In this document: positions 1 to 10,761 of the stretch, piece after piece
Layout of the letters: each line of letters opens with the position of its first letter
How positions within the stretch are numbered: position 1 is the first letter of the stretch
Origin: Leptospira ellinghausenii
GTDB taxonomy: Bacteria; Spirochaetota; Leptospiria; Leptospirales; Leptospiraceae
DNA: 64,000 nt
Direction of reading: 5' to 3'
NCBI RefSeq assembly: GCF_003114815.1
Contig: NZ_BFAZ01000009.1
Span: 1,054,001 to 1,118,000 of the forward strand
Translations under genes and position numbers: made by a program
Notes under the pieces: generated by a model
Told to the model about the DNA's origin: nothing
The model's database searches: none
The model's input: only the letters and a program-made list of their open reading frames with translations

Positions 1-280
1 TTTGGAGTTTGGCAGAGATGATCAAACGTTTGATTCTTTCCAATCCATCTAAACTATCTTCACCTAGTAAAACTTCCTGAACTAAAATAGTTTTTTCAGG
101 TAAAGTTAAATCCAAATGAAATCGATTGTTTTTGTCACTACCGAGTGAATCAAAAAGAGGAATGAGTGCAGTTAGCGAAATTCCATTGAGTACGGCTGTT
201 AAGAGAGCAAAGACAAGTCCCAAAACAAATCTTTGTTTATAATGAACGCTATAACTCAATAATCTAAAAAAATATTTCAT
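1..280 (-). CDS. ABC transporter permease/ATP-binding protein, N-terminus only (runs off window)
   Basis: This is the first 93 codons of a gene that continues past the left edge. The visible part starts [18 protein letters not shown], followed by a hydrophobic segment (about residues 17-40). That matches the first transmembrane helix of MsbA-type exporters, in which a membrane domain is fused to an ATPase. The ATG overlaps the stop of the upstream amidotransferase gene by four bases (ATGA), so the two are translationally coupled. The ATPase half is outside the window, so the substrate cannot be inferred. Family assignment is by the shape of the N-terminus only. Confidence 0.6.
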   Translation of the reverse strand, partial: MKYFFRLLSYSVHYKQRFVLGLVFALLTAVLNGISLTALIPLFDSLGSDKNNRFHLDLTLPEKTILVQEVLLGEDSLDGLERIKRLIISAKLQ

Positions 281-846
281 GAATGAACTTCCTCATAGAA
301 GTTACGAAGAACGGTTTCCCCATATTCAGTGAGGATGGATTCAGGATGGAACTGAACCCCGAAGACCTTTTTCCATTTTCTGTGACGAATTCCCATGATC
401 ACACCATCTTTCGATTCTGCTGTCACTTCCAATTCGTTTGGAAAATTCAGTTTTGAAACCGCCCAAGAATGGTAACGGTTAGCCAAAAAATGGTTTGGGA
501 TGTTTTTAAAAATACCCTCTCCAGTGTGTTCAATCGGAGAAGGTCGTCCATGGTAAATTTCTTTGGTTTGTTCTAATTTTGCCCCAAAGGTTTCCGCAAT
601 CGTTTGGTGGCCGAGACAAATTCCAAGAATCGGAACTTTCGGATACAAAGTAACAAAATGTGACATGAGTTTCCCAGAAGTTTTTGGTAAACCAGGTCCA
701 GGTGAAAGGACAACAGCTTGGTATTTTTGCAGGGTATCCAAAGGTAAATTTTCGTCATTTCGCATTACAGTTGTTGGTGCGATTTTGTTTAAGTATTGGA
801 ATAATATATAAGTGAAGGAGTCGTAGTTATCGATGAGTAAAAACAT
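277..846 (-). CDS. pabA: Class I glutamine amidotransferase (PabA/TrpG type)
   Basis: A 189-residue glutaminase subunit that releases ammonia from glutamine for a chorismate-using partner (aminodeoxychorismate or anthranilate synthase). The catalytic triad is visible: Cys77 in GICLGH, and His167 and Glu169 in QFHPES. The N-terminal [11 protein letters not shown] and the SPGPG loop are family hallmarks. A second paralogue at 23908-24516 sits beside trpE, so this copy is more likely the folate (PabA) version, but it has no pabB neighbour here and the symbol is tentative. It overlaps the following ABC transporter start by four bases. The acyl-CoA dehydrogenase gene lies 56 bases upstream. Confidence 0.85.
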   Translation of the reverse strand: MFLLIDNYDSFTYILFQYLNKIAPTTVMRNDENLPLDTLQKYQAVVLSPGPGLPKTSGKLMSHFVTLYPKVPILGICLGHQTIAETFGAKLEQTKEIYHGRPSPIEHTGEGIFKNIPNHFLANRYHSWAVSKLNFPNELEVTAESKDGVIMGIRHRKWKKVFGVQFHPESILTEYGETVLRNFYEEVHS

Positions 847-859
847 ATTAGGATAGGAA

Positions 860-886
860 CAGTGGAACTCTTTTCAAATTCCACTG
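860..886 (-). terminator. Hairpin between acyl-CoA dehydrogenase and amidotransferase genes
   Basis: An 8-bp perfect stem (CAGTGGAA/TTCCACTG, 860-867 and 879-886) lies in the 56-base gap after the acyl-CoA dehydrogenase stop. The tract following it on the minus strand is only moderately T-rich, so it may attenuate rather than fully terminate. Confidence 0.45.
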
Positions 887-902
887 GTCCCGATTCCAAC
901 TT

Positions 903-2069
903 TTAAGCGTTTGGAGTTTCGATCCCAACTCCATCGTTGAGGAATTTCGAAATGATCACTCTTTGGATTTGTGAAGTTCCTTCATAAATTTGGAAAATTT
1001 TTGCATCACGCATCAATTTTTCAACTGGGTATTCTTCGTTGAATCCGTATCCACCAAAAATTTGAACCGCATCAGTTGTGACACGCATTGCCATGTCGGC
1101 ACAAAAAACTTTCGCAATGGAAGCTTGGTATGTGTTACGGAAACCATTGTCGATGAGCCATGCTGATTGCCAGCATAGTAGTCGTCCTGCTTCGATATCA
1201 CGAGCCATTTCTGCGATCATAAAACTAACACCTTGGTTCACAGAAATTGGTTTCCCGAACGCATTACGAGTGTTTGCATAACGAATGGAATGATCAAGAG
1301 CTGCGCGAGCTACACCAACTGCTCCAATTGCTACTGCCGGGCGAGTTTGGTCAAATGCACCCATTGCAATTTTGAAACCTTCCCCTTCTTTACCGATCAT
1401 ATTTTCTTTTGGAACTTTAACATCCTCGAAAGTAACACCTCGAGTGTCGGAACAACGTTGTCCCATATTCTTTTCTTTTTTACCGATGATGATTCCAGGA
1501 GTTTTTGCATCTACAATGAAGCCTGTCATTCCTTTGTGCCCAGCGTTTGGATCTGTTTTCGCAAGGACAAAAAACCAATCTGCATGTCCTGCATTGGTGA
1601 TCCACATTTTAGATCCGTTGATGATGTACTCATCTCCGACTCGTTTTGCAGTGGTACGAATTCCGGCAACGTCAGATCCTGCACCTGGCTCTGTTACAGC
1701 ATACGCTGCGAGTGTAAAATTTTGAGTCATTGGTTGGATGAATTTTTTCATCACATAGTCATCTGCACCTAACAATACGGGAGCGAGTGCTAAGTTGTTT
1801 GCTAGGATCGCAGTTGCCATCCCAGAACATCCATAAAATAATTCTTCTGAGGCGATCAGTTCATCCAACACACCAAGTCCTGCTCCACCATATTCTGCAG
1901 GGATGTGCATGTTCATAAGACCCACATCAAATGCTTTCTTCAAAATCTCTTTTGGATACTCACCTGTGTGGTCATGGTGTTCCGCTTTAGGAATCATTTC
2001 ATTTTTTGCGAAATCTCTGGCTAATTCGCGGAGGGCTTTTTGTTCATCGGTGATTGAAAAGTCGATCAT
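903..2069 (-). CDS. Acyl-CoA dehydrogenase
   Basis: A 388-residue FAD flavoprotein of the usual family length that oxidises acyl-CoA to trans-2-enoyl-CoA in beta-oxidation. Visible signatures are [10 protein letters not shown] (FAD/substrate loop), WITNAG, and QIFGGYGF near the C-terminus. The catalytic base is Glu363 in [10 protein letters not shown], the position used by short- and medium-chain enzymes. Leptospires grow on fatty acids, so this is a core catabolic function. A weak ribosome site (AAGG) precedes the ATG. The acyl chain length preference cannot be read from the sequence. Confidence 0.93.
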   Translation of the reverse strand: MIDFSITDEQKALRELARDFAKNEMIPKAEHHDHTGEYPKEILKKAFDVGLMNMHIPAEYGGAGLGVLDELIASEELFYGCSGMATAILANNLALAPVLLGADDYVMKKFIQPMTQNFTLAAYAVTEPGAGSDVAGIRTTAKRVGDEYIINGSKMWITNAGHADWFFVLAKTDPNAGHKGMTGFIVDAKTPGIIIGKKEKNMGQRCSDTRGVTFEDVKVPKENMIGKEGEGFKIAMGAFDQTRPAVAIGAVGVARAALDHSIRYANTRNAFGKPISVNQGVSFMIAEMARDIEAGRLLCWQSAWLIDNGFRNTYQASIAKVFCADMAMRVTTDAVQIFGGYGFNEEYPVEKLMRDAKIFQIYEGTSQIQRVIISKFLNDGVGIETPNA

Positions 2070-2192
2070 GGGTTGCCTTATAGATGTTTTTTTACAGTAC
2101 TTTGGAATTTTCTCTATGAGTCAAGAAACTAGGGCGACTTAAATCTGTTGAAAAATCTTTTGAATCCAAAATTCTAGCCATGGGAGACAACA

Positions 2193-2936
2193 ATGTCAGG
2201 ACACTCGAAATGGGCGACGATTCGGAGAAAAAAGGGAGCCATTGATGCCAAAAGAGGCGCCATCTTTACAAGGATAGCCAAAGAAATTTCTGTGGCAGCC
2301 AAAGAAGGTGGTGGTGACCAAGAAGGAAACCCAAGATTACGTTTAGCCGTCACTAAGGCAAAAGCTGCCAACATGCCTAAAGACAATATCGAACGTGCCA
2401 TCAAAAAAGGTACGGGAGGCCTCGAGGGTATGGTATACGAAGAGTGTCTCTATGAATGTTATGCACCTGGTGGTGTTGCCATCATGGTCGATGTGCTTAC
2501 CGATAAAAAGTCTCGTACAACTCCCGAAATTAAAAGTATTTTAACCAAACTTGGTGGATCCCTTGCCAATGCTGGTGCTGTGTCACGACTCTTCGAACGA
2601 AAAGGCCAACTCACTCTAAAAGCTGATCAAATATCGGAAGAAGCTTTGTTTGATTTAGCACTGGGTGCAGGGGCCGAAGACATCCAAGTGAATGACGGCA
2701 TGTATGTGGTTCTCACATCACCAGCGGAATACGAAGCAGTGCAGTCAGCTCTTTCCTCCAAAGGATTGAATATGGAAGAGTCGGAAATCAAATACATTCC
2801 CATGACAACGGTTGAAGTGAACGATAAAGAGACTGCCGAAAAAGTCATGAAACTGATCGAAAACCTAGAAGGAAACGATGATGTCCAAGGAGTGAGCTCC
2901 AACTTTGAGTTAGGCGAGGGAGTCGAACTCGACTAA
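2193..2936 (+). CDS. yebC: YebC/TACO1 family translation/transcription factor
   Basis: A 247-residue protein opening with the family signature [19 protein letters not shown] and followed by the [12 protein letters not shown] and [16 protein letters not shown] motifs. YebC proteins were described as DNA-binding regulators. More recent work links the family to relieving ribosome stalling at proline-rich stretches. The start is set by a GGGAGA ribosome site just upstream. It is monocistronic here, with a convergent small membrane-protein gene downstream and a hairpin between them. Confidence 0.95.
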   Translation: MSGHSKWATIRRKKGAIDAKRGAIFTRIAKEISVAAKEGGGDQEGNPRLRLAVTKAKAANMPKDNIERAIKKGTGGLEGMVYEECLYECYAPGGVAIMVDVLTDKKSRTTPEIKSILTKLGGSLANAGAVSRLFERKGQLTLKADQISEEALFDLALGAGAEDIQVNDGMYVVLTSPAEYEAVQSALSSKGLNMEESEIKYIPMTTVEVNDKETAEKVMKLIENLEGNDDVQGVSSNFELGEGVELD

Positions 2937-2942
2937 TCAAAA

Positions 2943-2986
2943 AAAGCGAAGCAAAAGAGGGGACTTATGTCACCCTCTCTTTTCGC
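2943..2986. terminator. Imperfect hairpin between convergent genes
   Basis: The tract contains GCAAAAGAGGGG followed after a short loop by CACCCTCTCTTTTCGC, giving a long imperfect stem with small bulges. It lies between the yebC stop and the convergent small membrane-protein gene, where a two-way terminator would be expected. Confidence 0.45.
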
Positions 2987-3021
2987 AAGATGATCAGATC
3001 TGAAAGATAGGCCTGAGAGTT

Positions 3022-3267
3022 CTATTTTCTTTTGATCATCCCTGCGATGATAATCAATAAAATGGCACCAACCACAGCGACTATGAGTTCCGCTATGAGT
3101 CCATAAGAACGAAATCCAAGAAGACCAAACACAATTCCACCTAAAAAGGAACCCACCACACCAATCACTAAATTGGCGATGATTCCAAAACCTTTTCCAC
3201 GTAAGATTCGACCAGCAAGCCATCCAGCCGCTAGACCAATGAGTAAAAACCAAATAAAACTAAACAT
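3022..3267 (-). CDS. GlsB/YeaQ/YmgE family small membrane protein
   Basis: An 81-residue, glycine-rich protein made of three hydrophobic segments (about residues 3-18, 27-52 and 56-77) and ending in a KRK tail. The pattern LIGLAAGWLAGRILRGKG followed by NLVIGVVGSFLGG is the signature of the transglycosylase-associated or GlsB stress-response family of the inner membrane. The biochemical role of this family is not established. The gene stands alone, with the hairpin at 2943-2986 downstream. Confidence 0.88.
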   Translation of the reverse strand: MFSFIWFLLIGLAAGWLAGRILRGKGFGIIANLVIGVVGSFLGGIVFGLLGFRSYGLIAELIVAVVGAILLIIIAGMIKRK

Positions 3268-3355
3268 AAGTGACTATCCTTGTTGCCTTTTCTATTGAAT
3301 TCTCATAAAATTACAAGACGTCGTGAAAGAATCAAATCATATACGAAGGTAACAT

Positions 3356-4705
3356 TTGAAAAATCAACTTTTAACTGGTCCTTATTATTTTGGAATGAAA
3401 GACTTGGAAGTTTTTAAAAAACATTTCATCCAAGAAAATAAAGGGAAACCACTCTTTCTCATTCGGTTTGAAAATATCACAGGCATTGAACTTACTGATT
3501 TTTTAGATTTATTACGTACTGAATTTTACTCCTGTTTGGACTTAGAAGATATTTGTTTCGGATTCCATTACTTTGAAAAACAAAATATACTACTAATGGG
3601 AATTTCACCTCTTTTTGAATGGGACATTGAAAAGTTTCCTAATATCGAAAACTCTGTCGGTAAATTCCAACAACAATGTATACAAAACAAAATTGTTTCA
3701 TTTCATTTTGGAGTTTCAAGAACTCAATCCAACTTTATTTCCGATAACGAAGAAATTTTTGCCGAACTTTTCAAATCTTCAGAAAAAAATCTGAATGATA
3801 ACTTAGTCCGTTGGAGTTGGACTTACTACAACAAGGCAAACACTTATATCTCTGGATCTGTTCATGAAGCAATGATCCAACCGACAGTTATTTTTAATCC
3901 AAAAGACAAAACCTATTCTGTAAAAGGAGGGGAAGTTTTTTTAGGTGGTGGTGCTTATATTGGTTATAAAGATTTAATCAATGACATTCCCGCTGACCAA
4001 GACCTCAATCGGATTGAACTATTAATTTTAGAAAAACTGATCATTGCATGCGAAGGTGCACCTGGCCTTTTAAAATTTAATATCTCACCTCAATCTCTAA
4101 TTGATACATTTTCGCAAAACGAACGTGTTGACCGACTTAAAAAATTAATATTAAGTAAGGATCTTTTTCCAGAAAATATTCGATTCGAACTCGTAGAAAA
4201 ACCATACGACGAATCAAAATACCAATTAAAAGACGTCTGCCATGCGTTTTATTCTCATGGAATGAGTTTTGCTGCTGATGACTTTGGTGTAAAAAGTCAG
4301 TCTCATCAAATAGTATTAGATTTGGGAATTATGATCAAAGAATTTAAATTGGACCCAATTAGTTTTAAATTTAAAATTGAAGAAGACCAAATTAAATTTT
4401 TAGACAACTTAGCATTCATTGATTATTGCAAACGATTAGCTGACAACAGAGAAGCTGTCATAACAGCAGAAGCAGTAGAAGATTTTGATACGTTACGTTT
4501 TCTTATGGAACACCAAATTTATCAATTCCAAGCAAATATTTTATTTGGTAAAATGACAGTTTCTGATTACAAAAGAGATTTTGATTTACTCCATTCCATA
4601 CACGAAGATGTTGTGAAAGAAGTATTGACAGACAAAATTTTATCGGAAAAACAAAAGAAAGTTGGTAACTTGTTTTTAGTCGCATCCGAAGAAGGACTCA
4701 TTTAA
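3356..4705 (+). CDS. Degenerate GGDEF/EAL-domain protein (c-di-GMP phosphodiesterase-like)
   Basis: A 449-residue cytoplasmic protein starting at a TTG with GAAGG six bases upstream. The C-terminal half (about 180-410) aligns by eye to an EAL phosphodiesterase domain. The signature EAL is EVF, yet the residues expected to bind metal and c-di-GMP look retained: Glu193, Asn242 (NISPQSL), Glu281 (ELVEK), Asp308 and Asp309 (ADDFG), Lys331 (KLD), Glu372 (AEAVED) and Gln392. The N-terminal half (about 30-145) resembles a GGDEF fold but has no GGDEF motif. It is probably co-transcribed with the receiver-like gene eight bases downstream. It may be an active phosphodiesterase or a c-di-GMP sensor. Confidence 0.75.
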   Translation: MKNQLLTGPYYFGMKDLEVFKKHFIQENKGKPLFLIRFENITGIELTDFLDLLRTEFYSCLDLEDICFGFHYFEKQNILLMGISPLFEWDIEKFPNIENSVGKFQQQCIQNKIVSFHFGVSRTQSNFISDNEEIFAELFKSSEKNLNDNLVRWSWTYYNKANTYISGSVHEAMIQPTVIFNPKDKTYSVKGGEVFLGGGAYIGYKDLINDIPADQDLNRIELLILEKLIIACEGAPGLLKFNISPQSLIDTFSQNERVDRLKKLILSKDLFPENIRFELVEKPYDESKYQLKDVCHAFYSHGMSFAADDFGVKSQSHQIVLDLGIMIKEFKLDPISFKFKIEEDQIKFLDNLAFIDYCKRLADNREAVITAEAVEDFDTLRFLMEHQIYQFQANILFGKMTVSDYKRDFDLLHSIHEDVVKEVLTDKILSEKQKKVGNLFLVASEEGLI

Positions 4706-4712
4706 AGTTTTT

Positions 4713-5711
4713 ATGCATTTTATCATGGCAATTGAAAACGATCCAAATTCTTCCCAAGATTTGGAAAACATCTTTCTTGGATTAAGACAAAGAGTTGTCA
4801 TTACAAAGTTTTCCCAAACTGTCCAAGAGTATGTAAAATCTTCAAATCCAGACATCATTCTCATGGGTTTGACCTTCAAAGATAAAAAAGAATTAGAATT
4901 CATCTTGGAATTACGGCGTGATGTTATCACTCATAACATTCCAATATTAGCAATGATCCCAAAGGAAGATACAAACTTCATTGCTAATCATAAAAAACTT
5001 GGATTTACTGACTTTATTGTAAAACCGTTAGCCAAACAATCTTTACTCGATAGAATCCATTCTCATATCGAAGAATATAAGTTTAGTGAATCTTCAAAAA
5101 CTCGTGACAATGTATCCTTTGTAGTTGTTGACCGTGGACAGGATCGTGTTTTATTCCAATGCCGTGCGAATCTAAAAAGATATGTTTTTCCCGAATTTAA
5201 AAAAATATTCACACTCAATTTTTTAAAATCCATTCACACTGAAAGAATCTGTTTTGATGTTCGTGTAGTTCCTGAGCTTGGAAAAGAAGAAGTAGAAGTT
5301 TTTGAACGTGTAATTAAAATTTTTCAGAATCATGAGAAGGTAATCTTCATAGCAGGCCGACATATGGGAGCCTTCATTGAACATTCAACTGATGATGAAA
5401 AAATGTTGGTTTTTATGGCTCCAAACGAATTCGATGAATACGTTAAAATGGAAGAATTAAAAAAGGAAGAACTTCGTAAAAAAGAGAAAAAGGAAAAATT
5501 TACAAAAGACTCAAACAAAGGACCAAGTCAAAACAATCCTGTTCCTCCAACTAATTTAGGTGATGTGAAGATTGAAATTAACACCAATCCTGAAGCAAAT
5601 CCAGCAACAAATTTGAACGAATCTAATCCTACAGAAAATCTTCAATCTCCAAAAGAAAAAGAAACTTCGGATCCAATTCCTGGGCCGGAACAAGCGGAAA
5701 ATTCAAAATAG
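4713..5711 (+). CDS. Pseudo-receiver (response-regulator-like) protein with low-complexity tail
   Basis: A 332-residue protein. Residues 1-120 follow the receiver fold, with an acidic cluster near Asp10, PDIILMGL at the third strand and FIVKPL containing the conserved Lys104. The phospho-accepting aspartate is replaced by Gly52, and the usual Ser/Thr after the fourth strand is absent (AMIP). It therefore should not be a conventional phosphorelay receiver. Residues about 125-245 form an unrecognised domain. The tail from about 248 is a charged Lys/Glu stretch and then a Pro/Asn/Glu-rich linker. An in-frame ATG at 4725 is an alternative start. It follows the EAL-like gene closely and likely works with it. 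Confidence 0.7.
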   Translation: MHFIMAIENDPNSSQDLENIFLGLRQRVVITKFSQTVQEYVKSSNPDIILMGLTFKDKKELEFILELRRDVITHNIPILAMIPKEDTNFIANHKKLGFTDFIVKPLAKQSLLDRIHSHIEEYKFSESSKTRDNVSFVVVDRGQDRVLFQCRANLKRYVFPEFKKIFTLNFLKSIHTERICFDVRVVPELGKEEVEVFERVIKIFQNHEKVIFIAGRHMGAFIEHSTDDEKMLVFMAPNEFDEYVKMEELKKEELRKKEKKEKFTKDSNKGPSQNNPVPPTNLGDVKIEINTNPEANPATNLNESNPTENLQSPKEKETSDPIPGPEQAENSK

Positions 5712-5747
5712 AACATTCAAAAAAAATCGTAATTTAAGAAGAGAAAC

Positions 5748-6530
5748 ATGAACTACAAACGAGAAGTAATCGATCTACCAAATGGCAAAGGAGAAATCAT
5801 TCGTTTTCAAATGAATGAACAAAACTCTTTAACTGGCCAAAACATGCGTGATCTTGGTGAGATTTTAAAAGAAATCAAAGCAGATCCAACCAAACGAGGT
5901 GTGATTTTAGGAACAGACAATCCGAAGTTTTTTTGCAATGGATTAGATGCAGAAAATCTACTCTCAACACCTAGAAACAAACTGATTGATGAAGTTGGCG
6001 GCATTGTCATTTTATTTGGTGAGATGGTTCAATTTGATAAACCACTCATTACTGAAGTAACAGGTTATGCTATGGGTGGTGGTGCGGTGATTACAGTTGC
6101 ATCAGACTTCAAATATATGTTAGATGGAAAATGTCGTATTGGATTTACAGAAGTGAATGTAGGTCTACCACTTCCAGCAAGTTTTATTGATCGAATCAAA
6201 ATGTGTGTGGAACCAAGGTATTGGGCAGAAGTCTGTTTAGAAGGAACGATCTACAAAGCACCTGAAGCTAAAAAAATTGGTTTGATTGATGAGATTGCTT
6301 CTTCTCAAGAAGAAGTAAGAAAACTATCACTTAAAAAGTTAGAGGCACTTGCAAAAGTTCCTTCGTCTGCATACCGTGCGACAAAAAATACTCTCAACGC
6401 CGCTCTACTTCGAAATTTGGAACAGTATAAAATTGACACGACCAAATCTTTTGAACAACCAGGAGTTGTAGAAAATCTACTAGAAGCAATGACTGCATTA
6501 AAGGAAAAAAGAAGACCTGTTTTCCAATAA
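5748..6530 (+). CDS. Enoyl-CoA hydratase/isomerase (crotonase family)
   Basis: A 260-residue crotonase-fold enzyme, full length for the family, that would hydrate or isomerise enoyl-CoA. The oxyanion-hole segments are visible in KFFCNGLDAENL and GYAMGGGAV. A glutamate in FTEVNVGL and another in WAEVCLEG sit where the two catalytic glutamates of hydratases are found. A clear ribosome site (AAGAAGAGAAAC) precedes the ATG. It is only 36 bases after the receiver-like gene, so may share its transcript, but the functions are unrelated. Substrate is unknown. Confidence 0.85.
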   Translation: MNYKREVIDLPNGKGEIIRFQMNEQNSLTGQNMRDLGEILKEIKADPTKRGVILGTDNPKFFCNGLDAENLLSTPRNKLIDEVGGIVILFGEMVQFDKPLITEVTGYAMGGGAVITVASDFKYMLDGKCRIGFTEVNVGLPLPASFIDRIKMCVEPRYWAEVCLEGTIYKAPEAKKIGLIDEIASSQEEVRKLSLKKLEALAKVPSSAYRATKNTLNAALLRNLEQYKIDTTKSFEQPGVVENLLEAMTALKEKRRPVFQ

Positions 6531-6543
6531 TTAAAATTGATGG

Positions 6544-6576
6544 AAATAATGGGGAAGATTTCTAATCCCCTTATTT
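6544..6576 (+). terminator. Candidate terminator after the crotonase gene
   Basis: AAATAATGGGGA is followed by TCCCCTTATTT, giving a stem with one bulged base and a 10-base loop just after the crotonase stop. The T-tract is interrupted, so efficiency is uncertain. Confidence 0.5.
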
Positions 6577-6623
6577 CTTATAAGTGTTTTCACCATAGAT
6601 GCCGAAAATTATAGTGAAATCTG

Positions 6624-8588
6624 ATGTTGCGTTCTTTCGTATTTGTCCTCATAACTAGTTTTTTTCCGATCTTAGCAATATCTTCTTCTGATTTCCCACC
6701 AGGATTTGTTTTAAAGAACCCTTATGTATGGCCAGTGAAAGGATATGATTCCATAACAGGTGCCTTTGGTGAATTTCGAACGGGACATTTTCATATGGGA
6801 CAGGATTTTTCTACCGGTGGTAGGATTGGAGTTCCAATACTTGCTGTGGCAAAAGGAAAAGTCACGCGTGTACAAAGAAGATGGACTAGCATTGGTTATG
6901 CGCTATTTTTACAGCATGATGATGGAATGACATCACGTTATGGACACCTTCACAAATTTGCACCGAAGGTTGTAAAACAAATCTTAAAATCAAAACAATC
7001 AAAACGATTCAAAGATAGAACTGATTTTGACATAGCACTTCCAGAACCTGTTGAAGTAGAAGCAGGAGAAACCATTGCTTTTTCTGGTGATACAGGAGTT
7101 GGTCCACCTCACCTACATTTCGAATTATTCAAAGACAATGTGTATTACAATCCAATGCACTTTGGACTAGGTTACAATGCTGCAGAACCAATCGTGTTTA
7201 ATACGTTAAGGATCACTCCCCAAACTCCACGAACTTTCATCAACGGTAGAAATGAAACGATAGAAATTCCTTTTTATGAAACGAGTGGAAACCGATTTGA
7301 ATTGTCTGAATCACCAACACTTTTTATACAAGGGAAAGTAGGCATCCAAATTGCTATCCATCAAAAATCAAATAACAATCGACTTGGAATTTTCACCTTA
7401 GATATGTTAATTGGTGATAATATTTTACAAGGTTTTCAATTATCCAAAATTTTAAAAGAACATACAAGAAAGAATGTTTTATTATATGACAGCTCTGTCA
7501 GTAAACCTAATGGAAATCCATTTTCATATTATTTACATACAAGAGATGGAAATGATTTATTAGGAATGCGAAGTAATGGTCGAGAACAAGGGTTACTTGA
7601 TAGCGAACAAATGAAAATGGGGGAACCTAAAGAAGTTACCATTCGAGCTACTGGTATGGGTGGACAAATGTCACTCGCTTCCTTTTATGTTTTGAAAGAC
7701 CAGGGGGATTATAGCCACATCGTTACCAAAGAATGGAAATACAATGTGTATTATGATCGTTACACAACCTTTAAATCCAAAGATACAAAAGTCGAATTGT
7801 TTTTTCCAGTGAATGCTGTGTATTCCAAAGCATTTTTTGAAATTGAAGCGCAAGAACAGATCAAAATCAACACTCAAGGCCTTAATCAACTTTCCAGTGT
7901 TTATAAAATAGGTCCTGACTTTAAAGATTTTAATTTGGGATATGACCTTTATGTAAAGGTACCGAAAACAAAGGATATCAACTCGGCCGATTTATATGAA
8001 GTGTTATCGGATGGGAATGTAAAAAAAATAAATGGTTCTTCCTTTAGTTCTTGGGGACAATTTTTTAAAGTAAGACTCAGAAAAACGGGACTTTTTGTTG
8101 TTCTTTCAGACCAAACACCACCAAACATCTATTTACATGAATTGATGAACAAAACTGTTTATCCAAGAGAAGACTTTGCGTTGTATTTGAAAGCTGTGGA
8201 TGTAGGATCTGGAATTATGCCAGATGGATTCGATATTACAGTTGATGGAATCCCAGGAAAGGCAGAATTTTTTCCTAAAGATGGAAGACTTGAAATTTTT
8301 GAACCAGAAAGTTTATACGAACCAGGTAAACATACTGTCCTTGCGAGTGTGAGGGATTTTGCAGGAAATTGGAGTTCAACTGTTAGGTTTGATTACGAAA
8401 TCCAAACACCTCCAGTTGTAGAAGAGAAGAAAAAACCTATCACTGAACCCATTTCAGTAGAAACTTCAAAAGAGAAAAAATCTACAAAAGAGTCAAAACC
8501 AAAACAATCTTCGCCTAAGGTGCAAAAGGTGGCAAAACCAATCACTATCGCACCTAAGGCAAAGGATAAAAAGTCTACATCCCGATAG
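6624..8588 (+). CDS. Secreted M23-family metallopeptidase (LytM-like)
   Basis: A 654-residue exported protein with an N-terminal signal peptide (about 1-20). The M23 domain spans about 36-175 and contains the zinc ligands His57 and Asp61 (HMGQD) and His163/His165 (HLHFEL), plus YGHLH. These residues predict an active peptidoglycan endopeptidase. The long remainder (about 190-600) is beta-rich and carries an Ig-like region with a [14 protein letters not shown] stretch. The last 50 residues are Lys/Pro/Ser-rich and possibly cell-wall interacting. The final 14 bases overlap the convergent fabG gene. Its size is far above a minimal M23 domain, so the extra domains probably set localisation or partner binding. 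Confidence 0.88.
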   Translation: MLRSFVFVLITSFFPILAISSSDFPPGFVLKNPYVWPVKGYDSITGAFGEFRTGHFHMGQDFSTGGRIGVPILAVAKGKVTRVQRRWTSIGYALFLQHDDGMTSRYGHLHKFAPKVVKQILKSKQSKRFKDRTDFDIALPEPVEVEAGETIAFSGDTGVGPPHLHFELFKDNVYYNPMHFGLGYNAAEPIVFNTLRITPQTPRTFINGRNETIEIPFYETSGNRFELSESPTLFIQGKVGIQIAIHQKSNNNRLGIFTLDMLIGDNILQGFQLSKILKEHTRKNVLLYDSSVSKPNGNPFSYYLHTRDGNDLLGMRSNGREQGLLDSEQMKMGEPKEVTIRATGMGGQMSLASFYVLKDQGDYSHIVTKEWKYNVYYDRYTTFKSKDTKVELFFPVNAVYSKAFFEIEAQEQIKINTQGLNQLSSVYKIGPDFKDFNLGYDLYVKVPKTKDINSADLYEVLSDGNVKKINGSSFSSWGQFFKVRLRKTGLFVVLSDQTPPNIYLHELMNKTVYPREDFALYLKAVDVGSGIMPDGFDITVDGIPGKAEFFPKDGRLEIFEPESLYEPGKHTVLASVRDFAGNWSSTVRFDYEIQTPPVVEEKKKPITEPISVETSKEKKSTKESKPKQSSPKVQKVAKPITIAPKAKDKKSTSR

Positions 8589-9342
8589 CAGCACCACCGT
8601 CAACTCGGAGGTATGTTCCTGTGATGTAAGATGCATCATTACTTAAGAAAAACTTCACAGCAGATGCGATCTCTTCCTGTTTTCCAGGACGTTTAAGAGG
8701 GATCACAGCAGGATCAGTTAACTTTTCTTGTACTTCTTTGGAAAGAGTTCCTGTCATTTCTGTTTGCACATAACCTGGGCATACAGCGTTTACAAGTACG
8801 TTTCTTCCAGAGAATTCACGTGCAGATACTTTTGTAAGAGCAATCACACCCGCTTTAGAAGTTGAGTAGTTTGCTTGGCCAGGTTGGCCAGTGAGTCCTG
8901 ATACAGAAGAAATATTGACAATTCTTCCAGAATCAGACTTGAGAATGAGTTTACTAGCTGACTTAGTCATTAGAAAAACACCCTTACAATTTACATCCAT
9001 TACAAAGTCATACTCTTGTTCTGACATACGAATGAGTAAGTTATCTTTTAATACACCAGCATTGTTTACAAGGAAATCGAGTTTTCCAAATACTTCTTTT
9101 GTTTTGCTAATAGCAGCATCACAATCTTCTGGTTTTGTTACGTTACAAGCAACACCGATCGCTTTCACACCGAATTTTGCTTCTACTTCTCTTGCAGCTT
9201 CTTCAATTTTTTCCTGATTCAAATCAACAAGCACCAAACTTGCACCATGCGATGCGATTCGGTTTGCGATTGCTCGACCCAAACCAATGGGAGAGGCAGC
9301 TCCCGTTACCAGTGCTACTTTTCCTTCGAATTCTTTGGACAT
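8575..9342 (-). CDS. fabG: 3-oxoacyl-[ACP] reductase
   Basis: A 255-residue short-chain dehydrogenase. The cofactor loop reads [10 protein letters not shown], with NNAG in the central strand. The catalytic Ser-Tyr-Lys set is in NISSVSG and YSTSKAG, followed by CPGYVQTEM. This fits FabG, the NADPH-dependent reduction step of fatty-acid elongation, although other SDRs share these motifs and no other fab gene is adjacent. A strong AGGGGGG ribosome site precedes the ATG. It is divergent from purB, with a 108-base shared upstream region, and convergent with the peptidase gene. Confidence 0.85.
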   Translation of the reverse strand: MSKEFEGKVALVTGAASPIGLGRAIANRIASHGASLVLVDLNQEKIEEAAREVEAKFGVKAIGVACNVTKPEDCDAAISKTKEVFGKLDFLVNNAGVLKDNLLIRMSEQEYDFVMDVNCKGVFLMTKSASKLILKSDSGRIVNISSVSGLTGQPGQANYSTSKAGVIALTKVSAREFSGRNVLVNAVCPGYVQTEMTGTLSKEVQEKLTDPAVIPLKRPGKQEEIASAVKFFLSNDASYITGTYLRVDGGAAIGM

Positions 9343-9450
9343 ATGCCCCCCTAGGATTTATTACTTGTTTCTAAACATGAAACTCGAACATCGTTCGGCA
9401 ATCGTAAAATTCCCAGTTGAAAGAGAAGTTTGCACTGAAAGACTGCCCTT

Positions 9451-10755
9451 ATGATCGATCGTTATAGCCATCCTGAAATTTCCGCCATTTGGGAATTAGA
9501 GAACAAATTTAAGATTTGGACAGATATTGAAATTTATGCCTGCGAAGCCCGTGCGAACCGAGGAGAAGTCCCAAAAGAAGACCTCGAAACGATTAAACAA
9601 AAAGCGAAATTCAATGTAGAAGAAATTCTAGAGATTGAATCCAAAGTCCATCACGATGTGATCGCATACTTAACCAATTTAAATTCTTATATAGGACCAG
9701 CAGGCCGTCATGTTCACTTTGGACTGACATCCAGTGACGTAGGTGACACTGCACTTTGTGTGCAAATGGTGCAAGCAATGGACCTACTCATCCAACGCAC
9801 AGAAACTCTTCTCGAAACAACCAAACAAAAAGCAAAAGAGTACAAAGACCTTCCTTGTATCGGACGTTCTCATGGAATTCACGCAGAACCAATGACTCTT
9901 GGTCTTAAGTTTGCTCTCTTTTATGCGGAGATGACTCGTAACTTAGAACGTATGAAAGATGCCCGCGAACAAGTTGCAGTTGGTAAACTTTCAGGTGCAG
10001 TAGGAACTTACTCCAATATTGATTTAGAAATTGAAGAGTATGTATTAAACAAACTCGGACTAAAAGTGGATCCAATTGCCACTCAAGTAATCTCACGGGA
10101 CCGACATGCATTTTATATGTCTGTTCTTGGAGTGGTTGCTGCGAGTTTGGATCGTATGGCAACTGAAATTCGTCTCTTACAAAAAACAGAAGGACGAGAA
10201 GTCGAAGAGCCGTTTGCCAAAGGCCAAAAAGGATCTTCCGCAATGCCTCACAAACGAAATCCTGTGGTCTGTGAACGTATTTCGGGAATTTCTCGGGTCA
10301 TCCGTTCCAATGTAAACGTTGGATTACAAAACGTAGGACTTTGGCATGAACGTGATATTTCCCATTCTTCTGCAGAACGAATTGTCCTACCTGACTCCAC
10401 GATCGCACTCGATTACATTTTGGAAAAAATGAACTTTGTTTTAAAGGGACTTCATGTCTATCCAGATGCCACAGAACGTACGTTAAACGTAACGCGTGGA
10501 CTCATCTTTTCACAAAAAGTATTGTTATGGCTCATCGAAAAAGGTGGGATCACTCGTGAAGACGCTTACCTCATCGTACAGGAAAATGCCATGGCAGTGT
10601 GGGCAGACCAATCTAAAAATCTGCGTGACCTTTTGAAACAAGATCCGAGATGTTCTGCCATCCTAAAAGATAGCGACTTGGATGAGATTTTCCAAATCAA
10701 ACCATATTTAGAACGTATCCCTCTCATTTTCAAACGTTTGGGAATTACAGATTAA
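9451..10755 (+). CDS. purB: Adenylosuccinate lyase
   Basis: A 434-residue enzyme of purine synthesis that cleaves SAICAR and adenylosuccinate to release fumarate. Fumarase/aspartase superfamily motifs are clear: [10 protein letters not shown] (91-100), SHGIHAEP with His141, and the signature loop [11 protein letters not shown] (261-271) carrying the catalytic serine. Length is typical. It is divergent from fabG and convergent with the esterase gene, leaving only six bases after its stop, so there is no room for a separate terminator. Confidence 0.96.
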   Translation: MIDRYSHPEISAIWELENKFKIWTDIEIYACEARANRGEVPKEDLETIKQKAKFNVEEILEIESKVHHDVIAYLTNLNSYIGPAGRHVHFGLTSSDVGDTALCVQMVQAMDLLIQRTETLLETTKQKAKEYKDLPCIGRSHGIHAEPMTLGLKFALFYAEMTRNLERMKDAREQVAVGKLSGAVGTYSNIDLEIEEYVLNKLGLKVDPIATQVISRDRHAFYMSVLGVVAASLDRMATEIRLLQKTEGREVEEPFAKGQKGSSAMPHKRNPVVCERISGISRVIRSNVNVGLQNVGLWHERDISHSSAERIVLPDSTIALDYILEKMNFVLKGLHVYPDATERTLNVTRGLIFSQKVLLWLIEKGGITREDAYLIVQENAMAVWADQSKNLRDLLKQDPRCSAILKDSDLDEIFQIKPYLERIPLIFKRLGITD

Positions 10756-10761
10756 ATACGC

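Noticed and set aside
1233..1772. A 179-codon open frame antisense to the acyl-CoA dehydrogenase
   Set aside because: It is fully inside a strongly conserved gene on the other strand, has no ribosome site and encodes a Cys/Ser-rich sequence typical of antisense frames.
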